A DNA stretch of 64,000 nt from Anthocerotibacter panamensis C109. GTDB taxonomy: Bacteria; Cyanobacteriota; Cyanobacteriia; Gloeobacterales; Anthocerotibacteraceae. Of the stretch, positions 26,389-34,741 are shown piece after piece. The notes under the pieces were generated by a model. The model did no database searches. It was not told the origin of the DNA and saw only the letters and a program-made list of their open reading frames with translations. Every line of letters begins with the position of its first letter. Within the stretch, counting starts at the first letter, position 1. The position numbers were made by a program, and so were the translations under genes. Location: NCBI RefSeq assembly GCF_018389385.1, contig NZ_CP062698.1, positions 1,801,501 through 1,865,500 of the forward strand, written 5' to 3'.

Positions 26389-27759
26389 TCAACTCCCTGG
26401 CTTGAACAACCCAATGCCAGCCACCCGATTCGTCCCGCTCTCGAAGAGGAAGGAGACGCCTAGGGCATCATAGTCCACGACATAGCGCTCGGGGGTGTCC
26501 CCCCGCGAACCGATGGGGAAGGGGAAACGCTCCACGTAGCCGTTCTCGTTGGGTCCGCCATAGACCGCAATAACCTGCGCGTAGGTACTCCCTAGCGCGA
26601 TGCCCTTCTCGGTCAGGGTACTGGAGCCCAAGCTGTAGATACGGTCGGCATAAAAAGTAAACAAAGACCCTTGAGGACGGTAGGTAAACACCGTGTAGTC
26701 GCCCAGGTACCAGATTTTGAGGTCATTGGCGGGACGCAGTGGGCGCTTCTCGCTCTGACCAATCGCTTCTACCAATCCCGGAACACCCAGGTCGCCCGTC
26801 CCCGCATCAAAACCCAGCTTATACTTACCGATACGCCCCTGGTCAGGAAAAACCGTTGTCTCCAGCGTCCGGGGGGGCTGTGTTGCCAGGAAGTTGATGG
26901 CGCGGGTGATGGGGTCTTGTGTGACTTCTAGGTCGGGGGTGACCGGGCTTAAGGTGGCACTGCCCTCAGTCTGCCAGCGTCCCATCACCAACCGTACCGC
27001 CGCGCCAGAGGGTAGCTCGTAGATAGCAGTCCTGAGGCTATCACCGCTGGTCTTGACCCCGAGGACCCTGGCGCGCCCCGACAGTTGCAGCCCCCCCGCC
27101 AAAGCCTCAGCAGCCCCCCGCGTCCGAGCATCGACCAGCATGACCAGCGGCATCCCCTGTGCTAGGGTGCGGCTTGTAGAAGTGTGGGGCTGAGACTGGT
27201 TTTTGTTGAGGAGTGTGGCGAAGACCGGCGTCTTGGGCTCAAAAACCCGGCTCATGTCAGCCAATGCCTGCGCGTCGTCGCCATCACTGCCCCGCAGGTC
27301 GAGGACGATCCCCTGGCTGTAGGAATAGCGGTGGAGTGCCTGCGCCACTTGGTCAGCAATGCTCCCCTCCAACTGTGGGATCTTGATATAGACGCGGTCC
27401 CCCTGGAGCGAGCGGCTCTCAATTTTGGGCTGGGGGGCACTGACCAATTGCTGGACTTCGCTGGGGTCGTAAAAACGGTCTTTGGGGGTGCCCTCTTTTT
27501 TTACCAGATCCCGCAAGAAGCGATACTCGACCGTCTGGGGGTTCTCACCCTTGTAGGTCACATCCTGGGCAACGATAAGCCCCCGGTCCAACTTCTCACG
27601 GTTGAGGTAGATGCCCGTGCCGCGCTCGCCCAGCGATACTTTGCGAAAGAGCTGGAGTAGCTCGTCCAGGTCACGCCCGGAGGATGCCTGGGCCAGAGCC
27701 GGGAGGGCATACATCGTCCCTAAAAGCCCTGCCATCACCGCTCGCCGTGTGAATTCCAT
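26389..27759 (-). CDS. S41 peptidase-like protein lacking the catalytic Ser-Lys dyad
   Basis: A 456-residue exported protein. The N-terminus (FTRRAVMAGLLGTMYALPALAQA) carries a twin-arginine pattern and a signal cleavage site. Residues about 120-260 fold as an S41 (tail-specific protease) core: VYIKIPQL, GIVLDLRGSDGDD and PLVMLVDARTRGAAEALAGGL. In active members the last block reads GGSASASE..AG; here the nucleophile position is Gly215, and the Lys position (FGKG in CtpA) is Asp240. It is therefore probably not a protease. The C-terminal 150 residues are of unknown family. Contrast the intact CtpA at 29.8-31.1 kb. Confidence 0.75.
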   Translation of the reverse strand: MEFTRRAVMAGLLGTMYALPALAQASSGRDLDELLQLFRKVSLGERGTGIYLNREKLDRGLIVAQDVTYKGENPQTVEYRFLRDLVKKEGTPKDRFYDPSEVQQLVSAPQPKIESRSLQGDRVYIKIPQLEGSIADQVAQALHRYSYSQGIVLDLRGSDGDDAQALADMSRVFEPKTPVFATLLNKNQSQPHTSTSRTLAQGMPLVMLVDARTRGAAEALAGGLQLSGRARVLGVKTSGDSLRTAIYELPSGAAVRLVMGRWQTEGSATLSPVTPDLEVTQDPITRAINFLATQPPRTLETTVFPDQGRIGKYKLGFDAGTGDLGVPGLVEAIGQSEKRPLRPANDLKIWYLGDYTVFTYRPQGSLFTFYADRIYSLGSSTLTEKGIALGSTYAQVIAVYGGPNENGYVERFPFPIGSRGDTPERYVVDYDALGVSFLFESGTNRVAGIGLFKPGS

Positions 27760-27824
27760 AGCCGCCTCATCGCCTCTGACAACAAATATAGCAGGGTGGT
27801 GGGAGATAAACGCTACTGGTAGGG

Positions 27825-28208
27825 CTAAGGATTGCTACGGCTGCCGGGAAGCTCACCAGTTTCCGGGAAGCGTACTACATCTTCCTCGTCCAGGTATTCG
27901 CCGGACTGTACCTCAATGACGACAGCGGGGACTTTGCCGGGGTTCTCGACCCGATGCTTGGTGCAGCGGGGGACGAAAGTGGATTGGCCTTCGTGGACCA
28001 GTGTAATCTGCTCATCACACTCTACCTGGATCGTACCGGTCACCACAATCCAATGCTCGGAACGATGGTAGTGCAGTTGGGTCATAATGCGTCGTCCCGG
28101 TTCGAGGACGACCCGGTTGATACGGTAGCGTTTGCCGCTCTCCAGGGTGGTGCTGGAGCCGTAGAACTTGTGGACTGCATCGGGCAGGTTAGACTCGGGC
28201 ATAGTCAT
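27825..28208 (-). CDS. Cupin (mannose-6-phosphate isomerase type II-like), copy 2
   Basis: A small single-cupin protein of about 127 residues from ATG 28208. Cupin motif 1 is LHYHRSEHWIVVTGTIQVE and motif 2 is FVPRCTKHRVENPG. It has the HxHxxxEHW metal pattern of the C-terminal domain of bifunctional phosphomannose isomerase/GDP-mannose pyrophosphorylase. Only this domain is present. Its start overlaps the end of a sister cupin gene by about 20 bp, pointing to tandem duplication. Both may sense or act on a sugar, but their substrates are not known. The upstream ribosome-binding site is weak. Confidence 0.8.
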   Translation of the reverse strand: MTMPESNLPDAVHKFYGSSTTLESGKRYRINRVVLEPGRRIMTQLHYHRSEHWIVVTGTIQVECDEQITLVHEGQSTFVPRCTKHRVENPGKVPAVVIEVQSGEYLDEEDVVRFPETGELPGSRSNP

Positions 28209-28554
28209 CAGAGAAGCGCACAATATCATCTTCGCCTAAATATTCGCCACATTGCACTTCAATCACTACTAGAGGCACCAGACCTGGATTTTCCAGGCGG
28301 TGCTTGGTGCAGCAGGGTACAAAAATCGACTCGCCCTCAGAGAGCAAGATGGTCTTGTCATCGAGGGTGACACGAGCGGTACCGGAGGTGACTACCCAGT
28401 GCTCAGAGCGGTGGTAATGCTGCTGGTAGCTCAGACGCTGCTTCTGGTTGACAACGATACGTTTGATCTGATAGCGCTCCGAATCAAGAAGAACCTGATA
28501 GGTTCCCCAGGGTCGGCTGACGGCGGTGGTGGGGGCTATAGAAGAATTGTGCAT
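28189..28554 (-). CDS. Cupin (mannose-6-phosphate isomerase type II-like), copy 1
   Basis: A 121-residue single-cupin protein that begins MHNSSIAPTTAVSRPWGTYQVL. RPWGTY is the conserved opening of phosphomannose-isomerase C-terminal domains. The metal motif is HYHRSEHWVVTSGTARV and the second motif is FVPCCTKHRLENPG. The next gene is a paralogue with the same order of motifs (HRSEHW, PxCTKHR, CGEYL versus SGEYL). The two may form a heterodimer or a redundant pair. A typical full-length bifunctional partner is not adjacent. Confidence 0.82.
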   Translation of the reverse strand: MHNSSIAPTTAVSRPWGTYQVLLDSERYQIKRIVVNQKQRLSYQQHYHRSEHWVVTSGTARVTLDDKTILLSEGESIFVPCCTKHRLENPGLVPLVVIEVQCGEYLGEDDIVRFSDDYARV

Positions 28555-28858
28555 CGCGCTGTTCTCAAAAAAATTCTTACGTACACTAACATAGGTAACC
28601 TGCGTAGTTCTATATCTTGAGCATGTTGATTGGGTAAAGCTAGTCTGTTGCCAGTGTTTGAAGGAGGAGGATACGGGGGGTCAGGTAGAGGAAAAACAGT
28701 GCAGCCACCCCTCCTCGGTACGAAATTTCTCCCGTACTTAAGGGTATATTCAAGTACCCTGCTCTACCCTAAGTCATACTCCGCAGCCGCCTGCGCAAAA
28801 TTTCGGACTGACCTGCTACGATTGCTCCCGACGCTGACGAAAGACATGGTACATCCTC
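28555..28858. other. Intergenic region between cupins and cofG
   Basis: About 300 bp without a recognised gene. It holds an AT-rich stretch near 28570-28620 that likely contains the divergent cupin promoter. There is also an AGGGTA/TACCCT stem near 28740-28760. I see no riboswitch that I can name. Confidence 0.5.
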
Positions 28859-29812
28859 ATGAAGCGCCCTCGACCCACGGTTACCTATAGTCCTTCTTTT
28901 ACCCTAGTGCCTACCTACGAGTGCTTCAACCGCTGTACCTACTGCAACTTTCGGCAGGAACGGGGGGCTCCCTGGTTGGGGATCAAAGAGGCACGGGCGC
29001 TCCTGGAACCGCTGTGCGGGCAAGGGATCATCGAGATTTTACTCTTGTCGGGGGAGGTCCATCCTCGGGACCCGCGTCGGGGGGATTGGTTTCAGCGGCT
29101 GTATGACTTGGCGGCGCTCGCTTTGGACTTGGGCTTCCTACCTCATACCAACGCGGGCATCCTGACTTATGCCGAGATGCAGGCGCTTAAAGAGGTCAAC
29201 AGTTCGATGGGGCTGATGCTAGAAAATCTTTCGGAGCGGCTTGCGGTCCATCGCCTCGCCCCCAGCAAAGTCCCTGGGCTGCGGTTAGAACAGTTGGTCT
29301 GGGCGGGGCAGTTGCAGATTGCTTTCACTACCGGGCTGCTGTTGGGGATCGGGGAGACCCACGCCGAACGGCTCTTGACCCTAGAGGCAATCGCTCAAGT
29401 CCACCGGGAGTACGGTCATATCCAGGAAGTGATCCTACAACCCTACCGTCCAGGAAACCGCCAGGGCTATCCAGGAACAACCCTTCCTCAGGAAGAATTG
29501 CTCGAGCTAGTCGCCGTGAGCCAGCAGATCCTCGGCCCTGATATCGCTCTTCAAGTCCCGCCCAATCTGGTACAAGACTTGGCTAGCTTGCTCCAGGCAG
29601 GGGTTTCGGACTTGGGGGGGATCGGTCCTGTAGACGTGGTCAACCCTGACTACGACCAGCCAGTGCGCTCCGTTTTGCAAGAGCAGTTGTCCCGAGCGGG
29701 GTGGGATCTCCAGATCCGGCTACCCGTTTACCCACATCTGTGGTCTACGGTGAGTCCTCGGGTGCGCACGGTTTTAGAACGGTATACGACGGGCGTACTT
29801 AGCCACTTTTGA
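28859..29812 (+). CDS. cofG: 7,8-didemethyl-8-hydroxy-5-deazariboflavin synthase subunit CofG
   Basis: A radical-SAM enzyme that, with CofH, makes FO, the chromophore of F420 and of many cyanobacterial photolyases. The 317-residue sequence has the cluster motif CFNRCTYC (CxxxCxxC) at residues 22-29, typical of CofG rather than CofH. It has the GEVHPRDPR, MLENLSERL and LLGIGETHAERL segments of the family, followed by IQEVILQPYRPG. The first half of the SAM site is intact. CofH is not in the window. The 3' end overlaps the convergent ctpA by 14 bp. Confidence 0.93.
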   Translation: MKRPRPTVTYSPSFTLVPTYECFNRCTYCNFRQERGAPWLGIKEARALLEPLCGQGIIEILLLSGEVHPRDPRRGDWFQRLYDLAALALDLGFLPHTNAGILTYAEMQALKEVNSSMGLMLENLSERLAVHRLAPSKVPGLRLEQLVWAGQLQIAFTTGLLLGIGETHAERLLTLEAIAQVHREYGHIQEVILQPYRPGNRQGYPGTTLPQEELLELVAVSQQILGPDIALQVPPNLVQDLASLLQAGVSDLGGIGPVDVVNPDYDQPVRSVLQEQLSRAGWDLQIRLPVYPHLWSTVSPRVRTVLERYTTGVLSHF

Positions 29813-31061
29813 CCGGTTGTGCGCCCCGCTCGGCCATCTGCCGGGTAAGCAGGTGGGCAGCAGCGATGAACTGGGGGTCCTGGGGTGTAGCAAGGGCTGT
29901 GGGGGCAAAATCAGCGGGTGGGTCCACTTTGAGGTCGGGTTCGATGCCTATTTTGTGAATGTCTTTACCCGAAGGCGTCTGGTAGCGAGCGATGGAGACG
30001 CGTAGCCCGGAGCCATCGGAGAGGGCGTAGACCTGTTGGACCAAGCCCTTGCCAAAGGTGCGGTTGCCGACTAATTGAGCGCGTTTGTTGTCCTGGAGGG
30101 CTCCAGCCAGGATTTCACTGGCGCTGGCACTCCCGCCATTGACCAAGAGGACTAGGGGTTTGCGGGTGAGGGGGCCACCCGAAGCGGACGGTGCGGCATC
30201 GCGCACACCCTCACGGTTCACCGTCGAGACTACGGTTTGACCGGGCTCCAGCCAGAAGCGGGCAATCTCGACCCCAGCGATGAAAAGACCTCCGGGATTG
30301 TAGCGCAGGTCTAGGATGTAGCCTTTGACCTTGCGGTGTTCCAGATTTTTGATGGCCTGCCGGACCTCCTCGGTGGCGTTGCTGTTAAAAGCAGGCAGGC
30401 GGATATAGCCTAGGCTCATCCCCCCGACCTCTTTGACCGATGAGTGCACCGGGTTGATCTCAATGCGGTCACGGGCGAGGGTGACCGTAAATTGTTGGCG
30501 GTTGCGGCGGATGGTCAACGCGACTTTACTTCCGGGAGCCCCGCGCAGTTTCGCCGCCGCCCCATCTAGGTCCAAGCCCTTCGTGGATACCCGGTCAATC
30601 GCGGTGATGACATCGCGGGGTCTAAGCCCCGCCCGGTACGCTGGCGAGCCTTCAAAAGGTGAAACAACTGTGAGTTCTTGGGTGTCATTGGTCAAGACAA
30701 TCTGGAGCCCTACCCCCAACAACTCGCCGCTCACCTGTGTCTGGAGGGCGCTATAGTCCTTGGGGTTCAAAAAACTGGTGTAGGGGTCTTTGAGGGTCGC
30801 CACCATCTCCTGAACCGCTTGATAGGTCTGTTCGGTGGTAATAAGAGACCGGGCTAAGTACTCTTTACGAACCGTCGTCCAATCCTGATAGTTGAAGGTT
30901 CCGTCTACATAATCCCGGTTGATGATCTGCCAGACCTCGGTGATGAGTTGGTCCGTTTTGGGTGTGCCAGAAGCTGCACTGCGTTCGGAAAAGCCACAGC
31001 CAGTCAGCAGGAGCAGAGCGGTAAGCACAAGGCTAAATAGGCGCGGGATAGGACTAGACAT
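29799..31061 (-). CDS. ctpA: Carboxyl-terminal processing protease (S41, CtpA family)
   Basis: A periplasmic or lumenal serine protease. About 420 residues from ATG 31061; the in-frame TTG upstream is less likely. The N-terminus is a lipoprotein-like signal (LVLTALLLLTGCGF). A PDZ domain (LGVGLQIVL, SPFEGSPAYRAGLRPRDVITAID) spans about residues 110-200. The S41 core has the complete dyad: the nucleophile Ser in NGGSASASEILAG and Lys in NRTFGKGLVQQ. CtpA in cyanobacteria trims the D1 C-terminus, but several paralogues exist and this may be one of the others (CtpB or CtpC). The signal type slightly favours a lipid-anchored form. Confidence 0.92.
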   Translation of the reverse strand: MSSPIPRLFSLVLTALLLLTGCGFSERSAASGTPKTDQLITEVWQIINRDYVDGTFNYQDWTTVRKEYLARSLITTEQTYQAVQEMVATLKDPYTSFLNPKDYSALQTQVSGELLGVGLQIVLTNDTQELTVVSPFEGSPAYRAGLRPRDVITAIDRVSTKGLDLDGAAAKLRGAPGSKVALTIRRNRQQFTVTLARDRIEINPVHSSVKEVGGMSLGYIRLPAFNSNATEEVRQAIKNLEHRKVKGYILDLRYNPGGLFIAGVEIARFWLEPGQTVVSTVNREGVRDAAPSASGGPLTRKPLVLLVNGGSASASEILAGALQDNKRAQLVGNRTFGKGLVQQVYALSDGSGLRVSIARYQTPSGKDIHKIGIEPDLKVDPPADFAPTALATPQDPQFIAAAHLLTRQMAERGAQPVKSG

Positions 31062-31246
31062 GGCAGACAAGAACGCTACTTATAAAAATAACTCCTGGAA
31101 GCTGAAGATGGCGCAGCAGCCAGCCAATTCCCATGAATAGAGCCAAGCGCAGATGCGCGGTAGGACGGAGTCCTGTAGCGCACGCTTGTGTATACTACAG
31201 TAAGTGATACAAGTTTGTCCGAGGGCTTTAGCCGGGGAGCAAAAAA

Positions 31247-31594
31247 ATGTTTACAGCCGCCAAGACCCCGACCACCGAGATGGAAGTCACGAGCATTCGT
31301 CTGGAGCATGACCTCAAGGAGAAGCTCAAAGAACTCGCCAAGGGGCAGGGCTATCAAGCGTTGATTCGAGACATCCTCTGGGACTATGTGCGCCAGCAAA
31401 AGGGCAGCAGTCTACCGGGGCTTGCCCGCGCTGACCTTCAAGCGAGTATTCCGTCCACCGCTGAGCAGGAGCTACGGTGTGCGCTGACCGGGCGGGTCCT
31501 TCATGCTCAAGAATCCATATTGTTGGGATTAACGCGTACTGGAGAGATAGTCCCCCTCAGTTTGGAGAGTATGAGCCCATCTATAATCAGATAG
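31247..31594 (+). CDS. Ribbon-helix-helix DNA-binding protein (CopG/Arc-like)
   Basis: A 115-residue protein whose N-terminal part (MEVTSIRLEHDLKEKLKELAKGQGYQALIRDILWDYV) is a textbook ribbon-helix-helix: a beta strand, then two helices. The C-terminal 60 residues are unstructured with no clear domain. An AT-rich promoter region with TATACT at 31192 lies about 50 bp upstream, overlapping an imperfect CTTGT/ACAAG dyad (31188-31216) that may be its own operator. No toxin partner is adjacent, so an antitoxin role is not supported. Confidence 0.75.
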   Translation: MFTAAKTPTTEMEVTSIRLEHDLKEKLKELAKGQGYQALIRDILWDYVRQQKGSSLPGLARADLQASIPSTAEQELRCALTGRVLHAQESILLGLTRTGEIVPLSLESMSPSIIR

Positions 31595-31600
31595 GTCTTA

Positions 31601-32230
31601 TTATAGTTTTTCCTCACCCGTAATTAAATGGATCAGCACACTAATGATGCGACCCCGTTCTATGGGCATAATGTCTTTACCATGTAAGATCTCTTGCACA
31701 ATCAGAAAATGAATAATTGCACCAATAAAAACTCGCGCTGTTGCTTCTGGGTCATCTAGTTTCAGATGCGGACTATTTGCAAAATATTGACAGAGATTTC
31801 TAAAGGCAGTCTGCTCGACGTTGCGGACAAAAGTGCGAGCTAACGCTGGGAACCTCTCTGATTCTCCTAAAATGAGCCGCATAAAGTTAAGAAATTGAGG
31901 CTCATTCATCCCAATATCTAACACTCGATTGGCAAACTCTTGCAGAACAACTTTGGGTGGGGCTTGCAAAATTTGAGCGTCAGCCACATCAAACACAGAT
32001 CCAAATTTTTTTTCGACGAGACGTTGAATAAGTACCGTAAACAGGCTTTCTTTGTCTTGGAAGTGACTATAGACAGTAGCTTTTGAGACTTTTGCGGCAA
32101 GTGCCACCCGATCCATGCTCGTTGCCGCGTAACCATGGGCCAAAAATTCTTGCATTCCACCTTCTAAAATCGCTTCGGCTTTCTCTAAAGAGAGCTGTCT
32201 ATCGGGACGTGGGGTTTTTGCCTGTCTCAT
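31601..32230 (-). CDS. TetR-family regulator of the DevBCA cassette
   Basis: A 209-residue TetR-type repressor. The HTH sits in residues 15-65 (LEKAEAILEGGMQEFLAHGYAATSMDRVALAAKVSKATVYSHFQDKESLF). The rest is a helical C-terminal domain (AcrR-C-like). It is divergent from devBCA, with a perfect dyad (32319-32334) in between. The coding sequence is clearly AT-richer than the surrounding chromosome, as is the whole 31.6-35.5 kb block, pointing to shared recent origin. Its likely role is to repress devBCA until an inducer appears. The inducer is unknown. Confidence 0.88.
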   Translation of the reverse strand: MRQAKTPRPDRQLSLEKAEAILEGGMQEFLAHGYAATSMDRVALAAKVSKATVYSHFQDKESLFTVLIQRLVEKKFGSVFDVADAQILQAPPKVVLQEFANRVLDIGMNEPQFLNFMRLILGESERFPALARTFVRNVEQTAFRNLCQYFANSPHLKLDDPEATARVFIGAIIHFLIVQEILHGKDIMPIERGRIISVLIHLITGEEKL

Positions 32231-32270
32231 TCCGTCCTGTCTTCCTTGAGGTGCACCTATTAAGTTTAGC

Positions 32271-32298
32271 TTGACAAATTTATACTATACAGTTTAGT
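32271..32298 (+). promoter_or_regulatory. Candidate sigma70-type promoter of devBCA
   Basis: TTGACA at 32271-32276 is a perfect -35 box. TTTAGT at 32293-32298 would be the -10 after a 16-bp spacer. It lies 62 bp upstream of the devB start, just before the dyad operator. The -10 is imperfect, so the exact start is uncertain. Confidence 0.45.
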
Positions 32299-32318
32299 CT
32301 TGTTTTAAAAGGACAAAC

Positions 32319-32334
32319 TAGACTGACTAGTCTA
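32319..32334. promoter_or_regulatory. Palindromic operator between tetR and devBCA
   Basis: TAGACT-GACT-AGTCTA is a perfect 6-bp dyad. It lies between the promoter and the devB start, where a bound TetR dimer would block initiation or elongation. The position and symmetry support an operator for the adjacent TetR gene. Confidence 0.65.
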
Positions 32335-32359
32335 TTACTCCAAGGAGAGGGCGGCGACT

Positions 32360-33544
32360 GTGCAGAATTCACCTGTTCAGGCAAGTTCACTTGTAAAATT
32401 TTATAAAGCTCGTTGGCGGCTCGCTGCTGCACTTGCATTGTGTGGTGTCGGGGCTGTCGGGCTGTGGCGTTTTTATTCAATCTCCTCTACGCCCCCGCCG
32501 CCTGTGAGCGTGAGTGAACTGACCATCAAAACCGTTACTGCACTGGGACGACTGGCACCGCAGGGCGAAGTGATTAAACTTTCGGCTTCTACAAGTCAGG
32601 GAAATCGGGTTGAGCGCCTGCTTGTGAACGAGGGTGATCCCGTCAAAGCGGGTCAGGTGATTGCGATTCTGGACGCACATGACCGTCTTGTCGCTGCCCT
32701 TGCAGAAGCGCAAGAACAAGTGAGTGTAGCGCAAGCAAAACTAGCCGTGATTCAAGCCGGAGCCAAACAAGGCGAGATCGCAGCTCAAGGCGCTGAACTT
32801 GCTCGCCTAAGAGCGGAACGCCAAGGAAATCTTGAGGTGCAATCGGTAATAGTAGCTCGGTTGCAAGCAGAACTGCAAAATGCTCAGACCGAATATAATC
32901 GCTATCAATTTATATATCAGGAAGGAGGAATTTCGACTTCTGAACGTGACAGTCAGCGATTAACCCTAGACAAAACCCAAAAGTCTTTATATGAAGCACA
33001 GACTACCCTTGAGCACATTCGTTCAACCAGTTCCCAGGAATTAAATAAAGCGAAAGCAACGCTGGCTCAGATTTCTGAAGTGCGTCCTGTGGATATTCGT
33101 TCGGCTCAAGCAGAAGTGAATCGTGCGCTTGCGACTTACAATCATGCAAAAGCAAGTTTAGCAGAAGCCGAGGTACGGTCTTCTGTGGATGGTGAAGTGC
33201 TCTATATCCACACGCGTCCTGGAGAAGTAATCTCAGCAAATGGTATTGTAGAGATTGGGCAAACGCAGCAGATGCAGGCGATTGCAGAAGTTTATCAAAG
33301 CGATGTAAGTAAAGTACATCCTGGACAACAAGCGCGAGTGACAAGTAGTTCGATTTCTGGTGTATTGATGGGAACAGTTAAGTATGTGGGTTCACAGGTC
33401 CGCCGCCAAACGATTGTCAACACTGATCCAAGCACTAATATTGATGCCAGAGTGGTTGAGGCTCATGTAAACCTGGATGGCGTTTCCAGCCAAAAAGCCG
33501 CAAAGTTTACGAATCTACAAGTCCAGGTGGTGATTGAACAATGA
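32360..33544 (+). CDS. devB: ABC exporter membrane-fusion protein, DevB/HlyD type
   Basis: The 394-residue adaptor starts at GTG 32360 with AAGGAGAGG 10 bp upstream. It has an N-terminal TM anchor (RLAAALALCGVGAVGLWRFY). A lipoyl half (TALGRLAPQGEVIKLSA, VERLLVNEGDPVKAGQVIAILD) follows. A coiled-coil hairpin of about 150 residues comes next, then VRSSVDGEVLYIHTRPGEV. It matches the DevB component of the DevBCA exporter, which in heterocystous cyanobacteria exports glycolipid. Heterocysts need not exist here; many cyanobacteria carry DevBCA homologues. It overlaps devC by 4 bp. Confidence 0.92.
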   Translation: MQNSPVQASSLVKFYKARWRLAAALALCGVGAVGLWRFYSISSTPPPPVSVSELTIKTVTALGRLAPQGEVIKLSASTSQGNRVERLLVNEGDPVKAGQVIAILDAHDRLVAALAEAQEQVSVAQAKLAVIQAGAKQGEIAAQGAELARLRAERQGNLEVQSVIVARLQAELQNAQTEYNRYQFIYQEGGISTSERDSQRLTLDKTQKSLYEAQTTLEHIRSTSSQELNKAKATLAQISEVRPVDIRSAQAEVNRALATYNHAKASLAEAEVRSSVDGEVLYIHTRPGEVISANGIVEIGQTQQMQAIAEVYQSDVSKVHPGQQARVTSSSISGVLMGTVKYVGSQVRRQTIVNTDPSTNIDARVVEAHVNLDGVSSQKAAKFTNLQVQVVIEQ

Positions 33545-34728
33545 TTGAAAAAATGCCTCAGCTAATCCGACAGTTTCAGCATCGCACTCCACTCGGATGG
33601 CTACAGCTAAGTCATGAAAAAAGTCGCTTTCTAGTCGCGCTGGCAGGAATTGCATTTGCGGACGTACTGATGTTCATGCAGCTTGGTTTTCAGAGTTCAT
33701 TATATGACAGTAATACCCGTGTCAACCGTGCTATATCAGCAGATATTATTTTACTCAGTCCTAAGGCTCTTAACCTACAAAATCTGTCTACATTTTCCCG
33801 TAGGCGGCTCCTGCAAGCCATGGATATTCCAGGAGTACAGAGAGCAGAAGCGCTATATATCAATAGCATTACATGGAGAAACCCTCAAACTCGCCTCAAT
33901 GCAACAGTACAAGTTTTGGGATTTGATCCTGATCAATCCACGTTCAACTTACTACAAGTTAACCAACAACTTGACAAAATAAAGTTGCCCGATGTGATTC
34001 TTTTTGATCGTGGTTCTAGAGGTAAATATGCAGAAGTCATAGCCCAATTGGATCAAGGAGTATATGTAACTACTGAAGTTGAGCGACGCACCCTGACGAT
34101 AGCAGGACTGTTTAGCTTAGGTGCTTCCTTTGGTGCAGATGCCAACGTGATAACAAGTGACCAAACCTTTCTGCGCTTATTTCCTCGGCGAGATGCCGCT
34201 AGTATTAGTCTCGGACTCATTGGCCTAAAACCGGGTTGTGAGCCACAGAAGGCTGTTGCTGTCTTAAGGTCTCATCTACCGCAAGATGTTCGTGTACTGA
34301 CTGCTGAGGAGTTTGTACAGTTTGAGGAAAACTATTGGCGAACTGCAAGCCCAGTCGGATTCGTTTTTGGTTTGGGGACAGCAATGGCTTTTGTGGTTGG
34401 CGTTGTAATTGTCTATCAAGTTCTATCCACTGATGTCAATGCTCATCTCAGAGAATACGCAACCTTCAAGGCAATGGGCTACCACAATTCCTATTTGTTG
34501 AGTGTGGTTTTTGAAGAAGCAATTATTCTGGCATTACTAGGATTCATTCCTGGTACTCTGTTACCGATTGGACTGTATGCCTTAGCCGCTCAAGCAACGG
34601 CTCTACCGATTTATATGACATTCGCAAGAGCTATACTGGTATTAACACTAACAGTTGTGATGTGTATGCTTTCTGGTGCAATTGCTACACGAAAATTACA
34701 ATCTGCTGATCCAGCTGACATGTTTTAG
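33541..34728 (+). CDS. devC: ABC exporter permease, DevC type
   Basis: A 395-residue FtsX/MacB-like permease. TM1 is RFLVALAGIAFADVLMFMQLGF near residue 35, followed by a large periplasmic domain (residues 60-265). Three TM helices lie at the C-terminus (VGFVFGLGTAMAFVVGVVIVYQ, ILALLGFIPGTLLPIGLYAL, FARAILVLTLTVVMCML). MacB-type permeases work with an adaptor and an outer-membrane channel to expel substrates from the periplasm. It begins within the devB stop (ATGA). Codon use is AT-rich. Confidence 0.92.
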   Translation: MIEKMPQLIRQFQHRTPLGWLQLSHEKSRFLVALAGIAFADVLMFMQLGFQSSLYDSNTRVNRAISADIILLSPKALNLQNLSTFSRRRLLQAMDIPGVQRAEALYINSITWRNPQTRLNATVQVLGFDPDQSTFNLLQVNQQLDKIKLPDVILFDRGSRGKYAEVIAQLDQGVYVTTEVERRTLTIAGLFSLGASFGADANVITSDQTFLRLFPRRDAASISLGLIGLKPGCEPQKAVAVLRSHLPQDVRVLTAEEFVQFEENYWRTASPVGFVFGLGTAMAFVVGVVIVYQVLSTDVNAHLREYATFKAMGYHNSYLLSVVFEEAIILALLGFIPGTLLPIGLYALAAQATALPIYMTFARAILVLTLTVVMCMLSGAIATRKLQSADPADMF

Positions 34729-34741
34729 GAGTAAACACCTC

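Noticed and set aside
31188-31216. Ribbon-helix-helix gene as a toxin-antitoxin antitoxin
   Set aside because: No toxin gene is adjacent, and the TetR and CtpA neighbours do not fit such a pair.
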